DNA of 64,000 bases from Cellulomonas sp. JZ18 (GCF_009720485.1 NZ_CP045245.1:372001-436000); one strand, 5' to 3'. Shown: positions 46,807 to 55,034, counted from the first letter of the stretch. A program made the numbers and translations. The notes: generated by a model from the sequence alone, not told the origin.

Positions 46807-47401
46807 TCAGGAGGTGGCGGTGCTGCTGCCGGGGGCGACGGGGAGAGTCTGCCCGTCGAGCAGGGCCTGACCGGCGCGCGCCTTCGTCTCCGTGATCTCC
46901 GTGCCCCACAGCGCGGCCAGGGCCTCCGCGTCCTCGACCGTGTAGCCGGCGCCCCAGAAGGCGTCGTACTGCTCGGCGGTGTACTCGGCTGCGGGGTCGG
47001 CAGGGGCGGCGGCCGGGCCGTCCGCCGCGTCGGCGGCGGGGTCGGCCGTCGGCGCCGTGCCGCTCGGGGGACCGGCACGTCCTCGCCGTCCAGGAGCAGC
47101 TGCCCGGCGCGGGCCTTCGTCTCCGTCCACTCCGTGCCCCAGAGGGCGGCGAGCGCGTCGACGTCCTCGGGGTGTAGCCGGCGCCCCAGAACGCGACGTA
47201 CTGCTCGCGCGTGTAGCCCTCGGGCATCGCCGACCAGTCGACGCCGACGAGGCCGAGCGCCTCCTCCACCGCCGCGGCGGCGGGCGACCCGGGGTTGGCG
47301 GCGATCGCGGCGCCGGCACCGCCGACGGTCAGGGTGGCGGCGACGACGCCCACGGCGACGACGCGACGGCGGGTCCAGCGGGACGTGGTGCTCGGGTTCA
47401 T
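46807..47401 (-). CDS. Exported protein with two ~45-aa repeats (two apparent frameshifts)
   Basis: About 198 aa from ATG 47401 with GGAGGACCCG upstream. An N-terminal membrane or signal segment (VVAVGVVAATLTVGGAGAAIA) is followed by VDWSAMPEGYTREQYVAFWG and two repeats. Two single C deletions are inferred, at ~47173 (CCCC before GAGG) and ~47068-47072; restoring both gives GYTPEDVDALAALWGTEWTE and VEDAEALAALWGTEITETKA in one frame. The 595-nt span is two short of 199 codons. First gene of the sigma/amidoligase operon; a paralogue of the last gene but without its cytoplasmic part. Confidence 0.75.
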
Positions 47402-47492
47402 CGGGTCCTCCGGGAGGGCTCGTGGGTGCGTGCCCTCTCTAGACGCCCCCGGACCCGGATGTGTGGAGCGCCCGCGTGGACGAGCGTGAACC

Positions 47493-47531
47493 GGTGCGGC
47501 GTCCGTGCCGCCGACGGGCACGGACGCCGCA
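47493..47531 (-). terminator. Terminator of the LLM-BBE flavoenzyme gene
   Basis: 16-bp perfect stem (47493-47508 with 47516-47531), loop GCCGACG, starting 9 bp past the minus-strand stop at 47541. It also separates that gene from the promoter of the repeat-protein operon. Confidence 0.85.
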
Positions 47532-47540
47532 CGCGGGAGG

Positions 47541-49805
47541 TCAGCCGCGGGGGTCGATCGGGAAGTTCTGGTCGAACACGTGGTCCGGGTCGTACGTGCG
47601 CTTGAGCGCCCGCAGCCGGGCCAGCGTCGCCGGGGGGAACGCGTCGAGCAGGCGCTCGGGGCGCGGGTCGGTCTCGAACGACAGGTAGAGGCCGTCCATG
47701 TGCGGGTAGGCGAGCCGGTCCCAGACGTCGTCGAGGCCTGCCCGGCCCGAGCGGCCCGCGAACGCCGTCGCGGAGAACGCGGCGGACCGGTGCGCGTACG
47801 CGGTCGCGTCCGGGGCGACGTCGTTCGCCGCGCCGCCCGTCGCGCGCAGCTGCACGAGCATCGCCTCGCCGGACTCCAGCACGCGGCCCAGGTCGGCGGC
47901 GGCCTGCGGCGTCATCGACGCCAGCAGCCCGGACCGCGACACCGGCGGTGCGCCGCCGTCGTGGTGCTTCGCGACCGGCCCGACGATGCCCGCGTACGGC
48001 GTGAGCTGCGCGCGCTGGTCGAGCACGGGCGCGACGCCGAGCATCGGCTCGAGCGCCTCCACGGCCGCCTGCGCGTCGTCGTCCGCCCACACGGTCATCG
48101 CCTGGGCGATCGGCCCGCGCCCGGGCGAGGAGGCCTGCAGGTGCAGGAAGCTCGTGAGCTGCCGCGGTGCGTCCTGGACCAGCCGCCCCCAGCGCTCCAG
48201 CAGCACGGCCGGCTCCGCGGCGTCGAACACCATCTGCGCGAACACCACGTCCGGCACCTCGGCGGCCTCGACCTCGACCCACGTCACCACGCCGAGGTTG
48301 CCGCCGGCGCCGCGCAGCCCCCAGAACAGCTCGGGCTCGTGCTCGGCGTCGACCCGGTGCACCGTCCCGTCGGCGGTGACGACCTCGGCGGCGACGACGT
48401 GGTCGATCGTCAGCCCGTACGAGCGCCCGAGCAGCCCGATGCCGCCCGTCGTCGCGAGGCCCCCGACGCCCACGCCGCCGTAGTCGCCCGACGAGATCGC
48501 CCAGCCGCGCGGGGCCAGCGCGGCCGCGACCGCGCCCCACGTCGCGCCCGCGCCGAGCCGGACGCGCCGCGCGGCCGCGTCCACGACCTCGATCTGGTCC
48601 AGCCGCCCGACGTCGAGCACCACGCCGCCGTCGTTGGTCGACCGGCCGCTGATGCCGTGCCCGCCCGACCGCACCGCGAGCGGCCCGCGCTGCCGTCGCG
48701 CGTACGCGAGCGCGTCGACGACCTCCTCGACGGTCCGGGGGAGCAGCACGAGCCCCGGCTCGCCGCGGCGCATGTACGTCGAGCGCACGGACGCGTACCG
48801 CCGGTCGCCCGGCTCGACGGCGTCGACGCCCGCGGGCACCGCGTCGTAGTCGATGCCCTCGACCCGCCTCGCGAGCTGCGCGGCCGAGCGCACGGGACCG
48901 GTCTGGGTGCCGGCCGTCGCGCGCGCCGCCGCGACCTGGTCCCGCACGGCCGGTGCGACGCGCTCCGCGAAGGTGCGGATCGTCGCCGGGTCGTCCGTGC
49001 CGAGGACGAACGTGCCGATGCCGTCCTCGAGCGCGAGGCGCACGAGGTCGTCGACCCACTGCTCGGGCGGGCCGACGAGCAGACCGTCCGACGTGGGGGA
49101 GAAGCGGCCGGTCAGGTTGAGCAGGCGGCGGACCTCGCGCGGGTCGCGCCCCGCGGCCGTCGCCGCCTCGTCGATCGCCGCGTTGCCGCGGCCCAGGTCG
49201 CCGGGCTGCAGGTAGCCCATCGACGGGAGCCAGCCGTCGGCCTTCTCGCCGACCAGGCGCAGCATGCGCGGCTTGTACGCGCCGACCCAGATGCCGACGT
49301 CGTGCACGGGGGCCGGCCCGCGCTTGGCACCGCTGACGTGGTGGTGCTCGCCGCCGGCGCGCAGGGGACGCCGCTCGGACGTGTCCCACAGCCCGCGGAT
49401 GACGTCGATCGCCTCGCTCAGCGCCTCGACGCCCTGGCCGGGCGTGAGCCGCGGGACGCCCATCGCCTCGATCGCGTCCCAGAAGGCCCCCGCACCCAGG
49501 CCGAGCTCGGCGCGGCCGCCGGACAGCAGGTCCAGGCTCGCGACGGCCTTGGCCAGCACCGCCGGGGGCCGCAGCGGCAGGTTGTGCACGTTGCCCGCCA
49601 GGTGCACGCGCTCGGTGCGCGCGGCGACCCAGGTCAGCAGGGTCCACGTGTCGAGGAACGCGGGCTGGTACGGGTGGTCCTGGAACGTGACGAGGTCGAG
49701 GCCGACCTCCTCGGTCAGCACCGCGAGGGTGACCGGTGCCTGCGGGTCGGCGGCCTGCGGGGTGAGGAACGTGCCGAACGTGAGCTCGTGGCCGTAGTCG
49801 GTCAT
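47541..49805 (-). CDS. Fused luciferase-like monooxygenase and BBE-type FAD oxidoreductase
   Basis: 754 aa from ATG 49805. Residues ~1-320 are an LLM-class (FMN- or F420-dependent) TIM barrel: ELTFGTFLTPQ, TFQDHPYQPAF, GRAELGLGAGAFW, GIWVGAYKPRML. Residues ~355-754 are an FAD-binding PCMH and BBE domain: PLAVRSGGHGISGRSTND (the His that covalently binds FAD), GGVGVGGLATTGGIGLL and the final KRTYDPDHVFDQNFPI. The second-attachment Cys of BBE enzymes is absent (SSGDYGGVGVGG), so FAD is held by one bond. A single-chain two-flavin enzyme, divergent from MarR, which probably represses it. Confidence 0.9.
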   Translation of the reverse strand: MTDYGHELTFGTFLTPQAADPQAPVTLAVLTEEVGLDLVTFQDHPYQPAFLDTWTLLTWVAARTERVHLAGNVHNLPLRPPAVLAKAVASLDLLSGGRAELGLGAGAFWDAIEAMGVPRLTPGQGVEALSEAIDVIRGLWDTSERRPLRAGGEHHHVSGAKRGPAPVHDVGIWVGAYKPRMLRLVGEKADGWLPSMGYLQPGDLGRGNAAIDEAATAAGRDPREVRRLLNLTGRFSPTSDGLLVGPPEQWVDDLVRLALEDGIGTFVLGTDDPATIRTFAERVAPAVRDQVAAARATAGTQTGPVRSAAQLARRVEGIDYDAVPAGVDAVEPGDRRYASVRSTYMRRGEPGLVLLPRTVEEVVDALAYARRQRGPLAVRSGGHGISGRSTNDGGVVLDVGRLDQIEVVDAAARRVRLGAGATWGAVAAALAPRGWAISSGDYGGVGVGGLATTGGIGLLGRSYGLTIDHVVAAEVVTADGTVHRVDAEHEPELFWGLRGAGGNLGVVTWVEVEAAEVPDVVFAQMVFDAAEPAVLLERWGRLVQDAPRQLTSFLHLQASSPGRGPIAQAMTVWADDDAQAAVEALEPMLGVAPVLDQRAQLTPYAGIVGPVAKHHDGGAPPVSRSGLLASMTPQAAADLGRVLESGEAMLVQLRATGGAANDVAPDATAYAHRSAAFSATAFAGRSGRAGLDDVWDRLAYPHMDGLYLSFETDPRPERLLDAFPPATLARLRALKRTYDPDHVFDQNFPIDPRG

Positions 49806-49835
49806 CGGGGTGCGTCTCCTGTCGTCTGCGATCCC

Positions 49836-49858
49836 GATCGTATGCACGGCAGACGATC
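49836..49858. promoter_or_regulatory. MarR operator in the divergent promoter
   Basis: The 23-bp palindrome GATCGT-N-TGC-N3-GCA-N-ACGATC lies between the two divergent starts. A third half-site TCGTCTGC (49822-49829) lies on the flavoenzyme side. TACGCT at 49873-49878 ends 6 bp before the marR ATG, so marR is probably leaderless and blocked by bound MarR. Symmetry is seen; binding is inferred. Confidence 0.7.
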
Positions 49859-49884
49859 TGTGTCACCGCCGGTACGCTGAGAGC

Positions 49885-50343
49885 ATGAGCACGCCCGACG
49901 GTGACCTCGGCTGGCAGCTCGGCACGCTGCTGGGACGCTGGCGGGCGGCGGTCGAGCACGCGCTGGCGGACGTGCCGTCCGGGCCGCGCGGGTGGCACGT
50001 GCTCGCCGCCGTCGTCGACGGCGCCCCGCCGACGCAGGCCGCGCTCGCGGGCCGCCTCGGCATCGACCGCACGGTGATGACGTACCTCGTGGACAAGCTC
50101 GTCGGGTGCGGTCTGGTCGAGCGGCAGCCCGACCCCGCCGACCGGCGCGTACGACGGATCGCCCCCACCGCCGCCGGGCGCGCGACGCACGCCGACCTCG
50201 CCGCCCGCATCGCGGCGGCCGAGGACGCCGTCCTGGCGGCCCTCGACCCCGCGGACCGCAGCGCCCTGCGGCTGCTCCTCGCCCGCGTCACCGGTGCACC
50301 GGCGCACGGCGAGGACGTGTGCCGCGTGGTGGGCGCCGTCTGA
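49885..50343 (+). CDS. MarR family transcriptional regulator
   Basis: 152 aa from ATG 49885. Winged helix: PTQAALAGRLGIDRTVMTYLVDKLV (residues ~50-74) then VERQPDPADRRVRRIAPTAAG wing. Dimerization helices at both ends. Divergent from the flavoenzyme gene with a palindrome between, so it probably represses that gene and responds to a phenolic or drug-like ligand. Confidence 0.93.
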   Translation: MSTPDGDLGWQLGTLLGRWRAAVEHALADVPSGPRGWHVLAAVVDGAPPTQAALAGRLGIDRTVMTYLVDKLVGCGLVERQPDPADRRVRRIAPTAAGRATHADLAARIAAAEDAVLAALDPADRSALRLLLARVTGAPAHGEDVCRVVGAV

Positions 50344-50448
50344 GGACGTGCTCCGCGGCCGTGGCCGACGTCGCGCACGTGCCGGGCCCGGTGGTGCTCG
50401 ACCCGGCTCGACCCGCGCTCGACCCGCGGCGGGCACTGCCCCGGTACG

Positions 50449-51095
50449 TCACGGACGAGCGGTGCGCTCGCGGAGCGCCGCGACCCCCGGCCCGTCGAGG
50501 TCGTCCAGGTAGGCGGCCCGCCCGCCATCGCCATGACGAGCGCGAGCGTCGACCCCCGCACGACCGGCCCGTCCCCGGCCGCGAACGGCCCGTCCGTCGC
50601 CTCGAGCCGCAGCCCGCGCACCGCGGACGCGCTGTGCACGGCGAAGTCGCGCCGCACGTAGAACTCCGCGACGGCCGTGGTCGCCCCGACCGCGGGTGTC
50701 GTCGCGATCCCGAGCGGCCGCCGCACGTCCTGCGCGTGCACGACGACCTCCCCGAGCCACGCGGCGGCGTGCCCGGACGGCGCGGTCGTGCGGTCCACCG
50801 CCGCGCGGAACCGCGCCAGCGTCTGCTCGGGCGTCGCCCCCCGGTGCTCGGCGAGGCGGCGCGCGTTGTGCAGGTCGGGGTCGAACCGCGCGCCGACGAT
50901 GCTCGCGACCCACCGCAGCGGCGTCAGGTGCGCGGCGGACGTCAGGTGCGCGACGACGTCCTCGACGGTCCAGCGGCCGCACAGCGACGGCGTCGCCCAG
51001 GCCTGCGGGTCGAGCGCCGCGAGGTCGTCCGCCAGGGCGGCGCGCTCGGCACGGGTCGCGGCGGAGAGGTGGTCGCGGGCGGTGCGGCGGGACAC
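50449..51095 (-). CDS. Mycothiol-dependent maleylpyruvate isomerase family protein (apparent frameshift)
   Basis: About 215 aa from GTG 51095 (GGAGG five bp upstream). Residues VEDVVAHLTSAAHLTPLRW and GEVVVHAQDVRRPLG are the metal-binding DinB-like helices of the TIGR03083 family. One G is missing at ~50522-50526 (GGG for GGGG); restoring it gives AMAGRAAYLDDLDGPG and a stop at 50449, with a 647-nt span, one short of 216 codons. The family catalyses thiol-dependent isomerization or transfer with mycothiol. Substrate unknown. Confidence 0.82.
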
Positions 51096-51211
51096 GAGGG
51101 CCTCCGGAGGTGGCGGGACGCGGGGACGTGCACGCACGCTACGGCGGGGCACCGACGCCCGTCCGGTCGCGCGGCCTGGCGCAGCGGGTGGTCCGCCGCC
51201 ACACTCGCCGC

Positions 51212-51463
51212 ATGGAGTACCGGACGACGATCCTCGCCACGGGCGGCACGACGACGGGCATCCCGGTGCCGGACGAGGTGATGACGGCCCTGGGGGGCGG
51301 TGGACGGCCGAAGGTCACCGTGACGATCGGGTCGTACACGTTCACCACGACGGTGGGTTCGCGCGGCGGGCAGAAGCTGCTGCCGCTCAGCAGCGACCGG
51401 CGCACGGAGTCCGGCCTCGCGGCCGGCGACGAGGTCACGGTGTCGATCGCGCTCGCGGGCTGA
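51212..51463 (+). CDS. DUF1905 domain protein
   Basis: 83 aa from ATG 51212. A single small beta-barrel domain: EYRTTILATGGTTTGIPVP, then VTVTIGSYTFTTTVGSRGGQ and AAGDEVTVSIAL. Same family as the gene at 7070-7360. No other domain. It is divergent from the mycothiol enzyme with 116 bp between starts. Confidence 0.85.
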   Translation: MEYRTTILATGGTTTGIPVPDEVMTALGGGGRPKVTVTIGSYTFTTTVGSRGGQKLLPLSSDRRTESGLAAGDEVTVSIALAG

Positions 51464-51507
51464 GCCGCCGCCGGAACACCAGCGCCCCGACGACCGTTCG
51501 ACCGGTC

Positions 51508-52299
51508 GTGGACGAGGACGCGACGGCCGGCACCCACCCGTACCCGGACGGGCACCCGTCCCGGGAGCCCGACGTCGACACGGGGGCGCAGGGGCGGGTC
51601 CTCGCGCAGCTCGTGCACGCGCCCGCCACCCGGCTCGTCCGTCCTGGCGCCGACCCCGACGAGCTCGCGCGCCGCATCCGCGCGCTGCAGCGCGAGCTCA
51701 CGCGCTTCCTCATGACGTACCAGTTCGGCATCGACGAGCTGCTGACGAAGGTGAACATCCTCCGCGAGGAGTTCGAGCAGACCCACGACCACAGCCCCAT
51801 CGAGCACGTGCGCTCGCGGCTGAAGTCGATGGACTCGCTCGTGCAGAAGGTGCTGCGGACGGGCTGCGACCCGACGCTGCCGGCCATCCGCGAGAAGATC
51901 CGCGACGTCGCGGGCGTCCGGATCACGACGAGCTTCGTCTCCGACGCCTACTGGGTGGTGCGGATGCTCTCGCGCCAGCCCGACGTCGAGGTCGTCGAGG
52001 TCAAGGACTACATCGCGCACCCGAAGCCGAACGGCTACCGGTCGCTGCACGTCATCGTGCGCCTGCCCGTCTTCCTGTCCGACCGCACCGAGCACGTGTA
52101 CGTCGAGCTCCAGGTGCGCACGATCGCCATGGACTTCTGGGCGAGCATCGAACACCAGCTGTACTACAAGTACGACCGCGAGGTCCCCGTCGAGCTGCTG
52201 CACGAGCTCGAGGACGCCGCCCGCGTCGCGGCCGAGCTCGACCAGCGGATGGGGCGTCTGCGCGACGAGCTGCGGAACCTGTCGACGCCGTCCGGGTGA
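51508..52299 (+). CDS. Small alarmone synthetase (RelA/SpoT domain), RelQ-like
   Basis: 263 aa from GTG 51508. Only the synthetase domain is present (~residues 80-230): IEHVRSRLKSMDSLVQKVL, VAGVRITTSFVSDAYWV, KDYIAHPKPNGYRSLHVIV and the ELQVRTIAMDFWASIEHQLY motif. There is no HD hydrolase, TGS or ACT domain. It makes (p)ppGpp, or pGpp, from GTP/GDP and ATP. The first ~50 residues are a disordered acidic extension. Probably unregulated by the ribosome, so controlled by expression or oligomerization. Confidence 0.92.
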   Translation: MDEDATAGTHPYPDGHPSREPDVDTGAQGRVLAQLVHAPATRLVRPGADPDELARRIRALQRELTRFLMTYQFGIDELLTKVNILREEFEQTHDHSPIEHVRSRLKSMDSLVQKVLRTGCDPTLPAIREKIRDVAGVRITTSFVSDAYWVVRMLSRQPDVEVVEVKDYIAHPKPNGYRSLHVIVRLPVFLSDRTEHVYVELQVRTIAMDFWASIEHQLYYKYDREVPVELLHELEDAARVAAELDQRMGRLRDELRNLSTPSG

Positions 52300-52361
52300 G
52301 GCCCGTCCGAGCCGGTGCCCCGACCCCCTAGCCTGGGCGCGACCACGAGGAGGGCGGGGAC

Positions 52362-52523
52362 GTGCGGATGCACCGACGGCGGCGGCCGACGCGCGGGCGG
52401 CGGGTGCGGCGCGGCCTGGGCCGTGTGCTCGACTCCCTCGACGGCCTGGAGGCCGGCGTGCTCCTCGTGCGGCTGGTCGCCGCCCCGTTCCGCCTGCTCG
52501 TGCGCCTGCTCGACGGCTTCTGA
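52362..52523 (+). CDS. Small basic hypothetical protein
   Basis: 53 aa from GTG 52362, or 51 aa from ATG 52368; too short for most annotation. A GAGGAGGG ribosome site lies just upstream, and TAGCCT at 52329-52334 could be the -10. The N-terminus is Arg-rich (HRRRRPTRGRRVRRG) and the C-terminus amphipathic or hydrophobic (GVLLVRLVAAPFRLLVRLLD), so it may associate with membranes. Function unknown. Confidence 0.5.
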   Translation: MRMHRRRRPTRGRRVRRGLGRVLDSLDGLEAGVLLVRLVAAPFRLLVRLLDGF

Positions 52524-52671
52524 CCGGCACCCGCCCCTGCGGCGTCACCGGGCCCGCCGCGAGGCTGGGACCGCCGGTCCCCGGACGAGCGCGTCCTTCC
52601 GCCGGTGCGCGCCGCACCGCAGGCTCGTCGTGACGCCGCCCGCACGGGGCGGGCACGACGAGGAGGACACC

Positions 52672-53436
52672 ATGACGGCACCCCGGATCGCCCTGGTCAC
52701 CGGTGGCAACCGCGGCCTGGGCCGCGCGGCCGCGCTCGCGCTCGCGGCGGACGGCACGGACGTCGTCCTGACGTACCGGCAGCACGAGGACGAGGCGACG
52801 GCGGTGGTCGACGAGATCACGGCGACGGGACGTCGCGCCGTCGCGCTGCGCCTGGACACCGGCGACGTGAGGCAGGTCGACGACTTCCCCGCCCGGCTGG
52901 CCGACGCGCTCGCGGCCACGTGGTCCGCGGACGGCTTCGACGTCCTCGTCAACAACGCCGGTCACGCCCTGCCGACGCCGCTCGGCGGGACCACCGCGGA
53001 CGCCCTGCAGAGCCTGTTCGACGTGCACGTGCGCGGGGTCTTCCTGCTCACGCAGGGCCTCGCTCCGCTGCTGCGCGACGGCGGCCGGGTCGTCAACCTG
53101 TCGAGCGGCCTCGCACGGTTCGTGCAGCCCGGCGGGCTCTCGGCGTACGGGGCGATGAAGGCCGCGGTGGAGGCGCTCACGCGGTACTGGGCGGTCGAGC
53201 TGGGGGAGCGGGGCGTCACCGTGAACGTCGTCGCGCCCGGCCCGGTCGCCACCGACTTCGGCGGCGGACGGGTCCGCGACACCGCCGAGGTGCGGGCGGC
53301 GCTCGGCACGCAGGCGGCGCTCGGGCGGGTCGGGGAGGCGGAGGACATCGGTCCGGTCGTCGCCGCGCTCGCGTCACCCGCGCTCCGCTGGGTGACGGGT
53401 CAGCGTCTCGAGGCGTCGGGCGGCACGCGCCTGTGA
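52672..53436 (+). CDS. SDR family oxidoreductase
   Basis: 254 aa from ATG 52672 with GAGGAGGACACC upstream. Classical SDR: TGGNRGLGRAAA at residues ~11-22, VNNAGH, a serine in NLSSGLARF, catalytic YGAMKAAVEAL and NVVAPGPVATDF. Likely NADPH-dependent, substrate unknown. An XRE/MmyB regulator follows on the same strand, 113 bp later, and such pairs are usually functionally linked. Confidence 0.93.
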   Translation: MTAPRIALVTGGNRGLGRAAALALAADGTDVVLTYRQHEDEATAVVDEITATGRRAVALRLDTGDVRQVDDFPARLADALAATWSADGFDVLVNNAGHALPTPLGGTTADALQSLFDVHVRGVFLLTQGLAPLLRDGGRVVNLSSGLARFVQPGGLSAYGAMKAAVEALTRYWAVELGERGVTVNVVAPGPVATDFGGGRVRDTAEVRAALGTQAALGRVGEAEDIGPVVAALASPALRWVTGQRLEASGGTRL

Positions 53437-53514
53437 CGGCCCCGGCGCGTGGCGGCACCGGGGCCGCACCCGCGTCCCCGGCGCCGCTGCCGCCGCGGGC
53501 CCGCCCGCGCACCC

Positions 53515-53543
53515 TTGCCCGCGGCCCTGCCCGGGCCAACACT
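53515..53543 (+). promoter_or_regulatory. Promoter of the XRE/MmyB regulator
   Basis: -35 TTGCCC (53515-53520), 17-bp spacer, -10 AACACT (53538-53543) ending 6 bp before the GTG at 53550, so the transcript is likely leaderless. Confidence 0.5.
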
Positions 53544-53549
53544 GCGGGG

Positions 53550-54388
53550 GTGGACCGCGCCCAGCTCGCCGACTTCCTGCGCACGCGCCGCGAGGCCCTG
53601 CAGCCCGAGGACGTCGGCCTGCCGCGGGGTGCGCGCCGCCGGGCTGCCGGGCTGCGCCGCGAGGAGGTCGCGCTCCTGTGCGGCATGTCGGTCGACTACT
53701 GGTCCCGGCTCGAGCAGGGCCGCGGCCCGCAGCCGTCCGACCAGATGCTCACGGCGGTCGCCCGCGGCCTGCGCCTCACGCTCGCCGAGCGCGACCACCT
53801 GTTCCGCCTCGCCGGGCACGCCGCCCCGAGCGCGTCGGCCGCAGCGAGCACGTGGCGCCCGGGCTCATGCGCGTCCTCGACCGCCTGCACGACACTCCGG
53901 CGCAGGTGATGACGGACCTGGGCGAGACCCTCGTGCAGAACGACGCCGCCATCGCGCTGCTCGGGGACGCGTCGACGCTCACCGGGCTCGACCGCGTGGC
54001 GGTGTACCGGTGGTTCACCGACCCCGACGCGCGTCGGGTGTACCCCGCGGACGACCACGACCTGCGCGGACGCGTGTTCGTCGCCGAGCTGCGCACGGCG
54101 CTCGCCCGGCAGGGCGCCGGCTCCCGCGCCGAGCAGGTCGTCGACGCCCTGCTCGCGCGCAGCCCCGACTTCGCCCGTGTGTGGGCGGAGCACGAGGTGG
54201 GGCTCGTGCACGGGCCGGCCAAGCGCCTGGTGCACCCCGAGCTCGGCGTCCTCACGCTCGAGTGCCAGAAGCTGCTCGACGTGGAGCAGTCCCAGGTGCT
54301 GCTCGTCTTCACCGCCACTCCGGGCTCGCCGGACGACGAGCGCCTGCGCCTGCTGGCCGCCCTTGGCCGCCAGCGCATCGGCGTCTGA
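53550..54388 (+). CDS. XRE family regulator with MmyB-like ligand domain (apparent frameshift)
   Basis: About 279 aa from GTG 53550. Helix-turn-helix LRREEVALLCGMSVDYWSRL (~residues 37-56) followed by EQGRGPQPSDQMLTAVARGL. The frame breaks at ~53822-53826: one C restored in a C run gives GHAAPERVGRSEHVAPGLMR. The C-terminal MmyB-type domain (GLDRVAVYRWFTDPDARRVY, GPAKRLVHPELGVLTL) binds fatty-acid-like ligands in characterised members. It probably controls the preceding SDR gene. Confidence 0.85.
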
Positions 54389-54414
54389 CCCCGCCGCCCC
54401 GCGCCCCCACCACC

Positions 54415-54482
54415 GAGCGCGCCACTCGTCCGGCGAGCGCACCGGACACCTCTGGCGCGCTCGCCGGACGAGTGGCGCGCTC
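54415..54482. repeat. Perfect 26-bp inverted repeat (REP-like)
   Basis: Arms at 54415-54440 and 54457-54482 are perfectly complementary over 26 bp (GAGCGCGCCACTCGTCCGGC at the left start) with a 16-nt loop. It lies 26 bp past the XRE/MmyB gene and could be its terminator, but the stem is longer than usual and the CGCCACTCGTCC core looks like a mobile or dispersed palindromic repeat. Confidence 0.85.
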
Positions 54483-54551
54483 GACCGGCGTCCGGCGGCC
54501 CGCGCACGGGTGGTGCGGGCGGCGTTCGCGGAGTCCGGGGAGGGGAAGCCC

Positions 54552-54603
54552 TTGCGTCTTCTTCGGTTCAGTGGTTCATTAGCCATGTAACGAACCACTG
54601 AAC
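54552..54603 (+). promoter_or_regulatory. Promoter and operator of the ytrA-like operon
   Basis: A perfect 12-bp inverted repeat GTTCAGTGGTTC (54566-54577) / GAACCACTGAAC (54592-54603) is spaced by 14 bp. It overlaps a possible promoter: -35 TTGCGT (54552-54557), 17-bp spacer, weak -10 TTCATT (54575-54580). YtrA-type GntR proteins bind such long-spaced palindromes at their own promoter, so autorepression is likely. Confidence 0.7.
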
Positions 54604-54620
54604 AGGAACGGAGGGCGCCC

Positions 54621-55034
54621 GTGTTCGACGGTCGTGACCCCGTGTACCTGCAGATCGCCGACCAGATCCGCCAGGACGTCCTCTCCGGGGCGCTGGCGGC
54701 CGAGGAGCAGGTCATGTCCACCACCCAGTACGCGACGACGTTCCGGATCAACCCGGCCACCGCCGCCAAGGCCTTCAACCAGCTCGTCGACGAGGGCGTG
54801 CTCTACAAGCGGCGGGGCGTCGGCATGTTCGTCGCCCCGGGCGCCCGCGAGCGCCTCGTCGCCGAGAGCCGCGAGAGCTTCTTCACCGACACCGTGGACC
54901 CCGTCGCCGACGCGGCCCACGTGCTCAACATCCCCGTCGAGGACGTCGTGGCCCGCCTCCGCGAGCGCGCCGCCCACCTCGCCGCCACCACCGAGAACAC
55001 CACCACGACCACCGACACGGAGGCCGCACGATGA
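54621..55034 (+). CDS. GntR family regulator, YtrA subfamily
   Basis: 137 aa from GTG 54621 with GGAGGGCG upstream. The winged helix DPVYLQIADQIRQDVLSGAL and RINPATAAKAFNQLVDEGVL (residues ~8-60) is followed by a short YtrA-type dimerization tail and a Thr-rich end (TTENTTTTTDTEA). It overlaps the ATPase start (ATGA). YtrA regulators control ABC exporters that respond to cell-wall antibiotics. The palindrome upstream is the likely operator. Confidence 0.93.
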   Translation: MFDGRDPVYLQIADQIRQDVLSGALAAEEQVMSTTQYATTFRINPATAAKAFNQLVDEGVLYKRRGVGMFVAPGARERLVAESRESFFTDTVDPVADAAHVLNIPVEDVVARLRERAAHLAATTENTTTTTDTEAAR

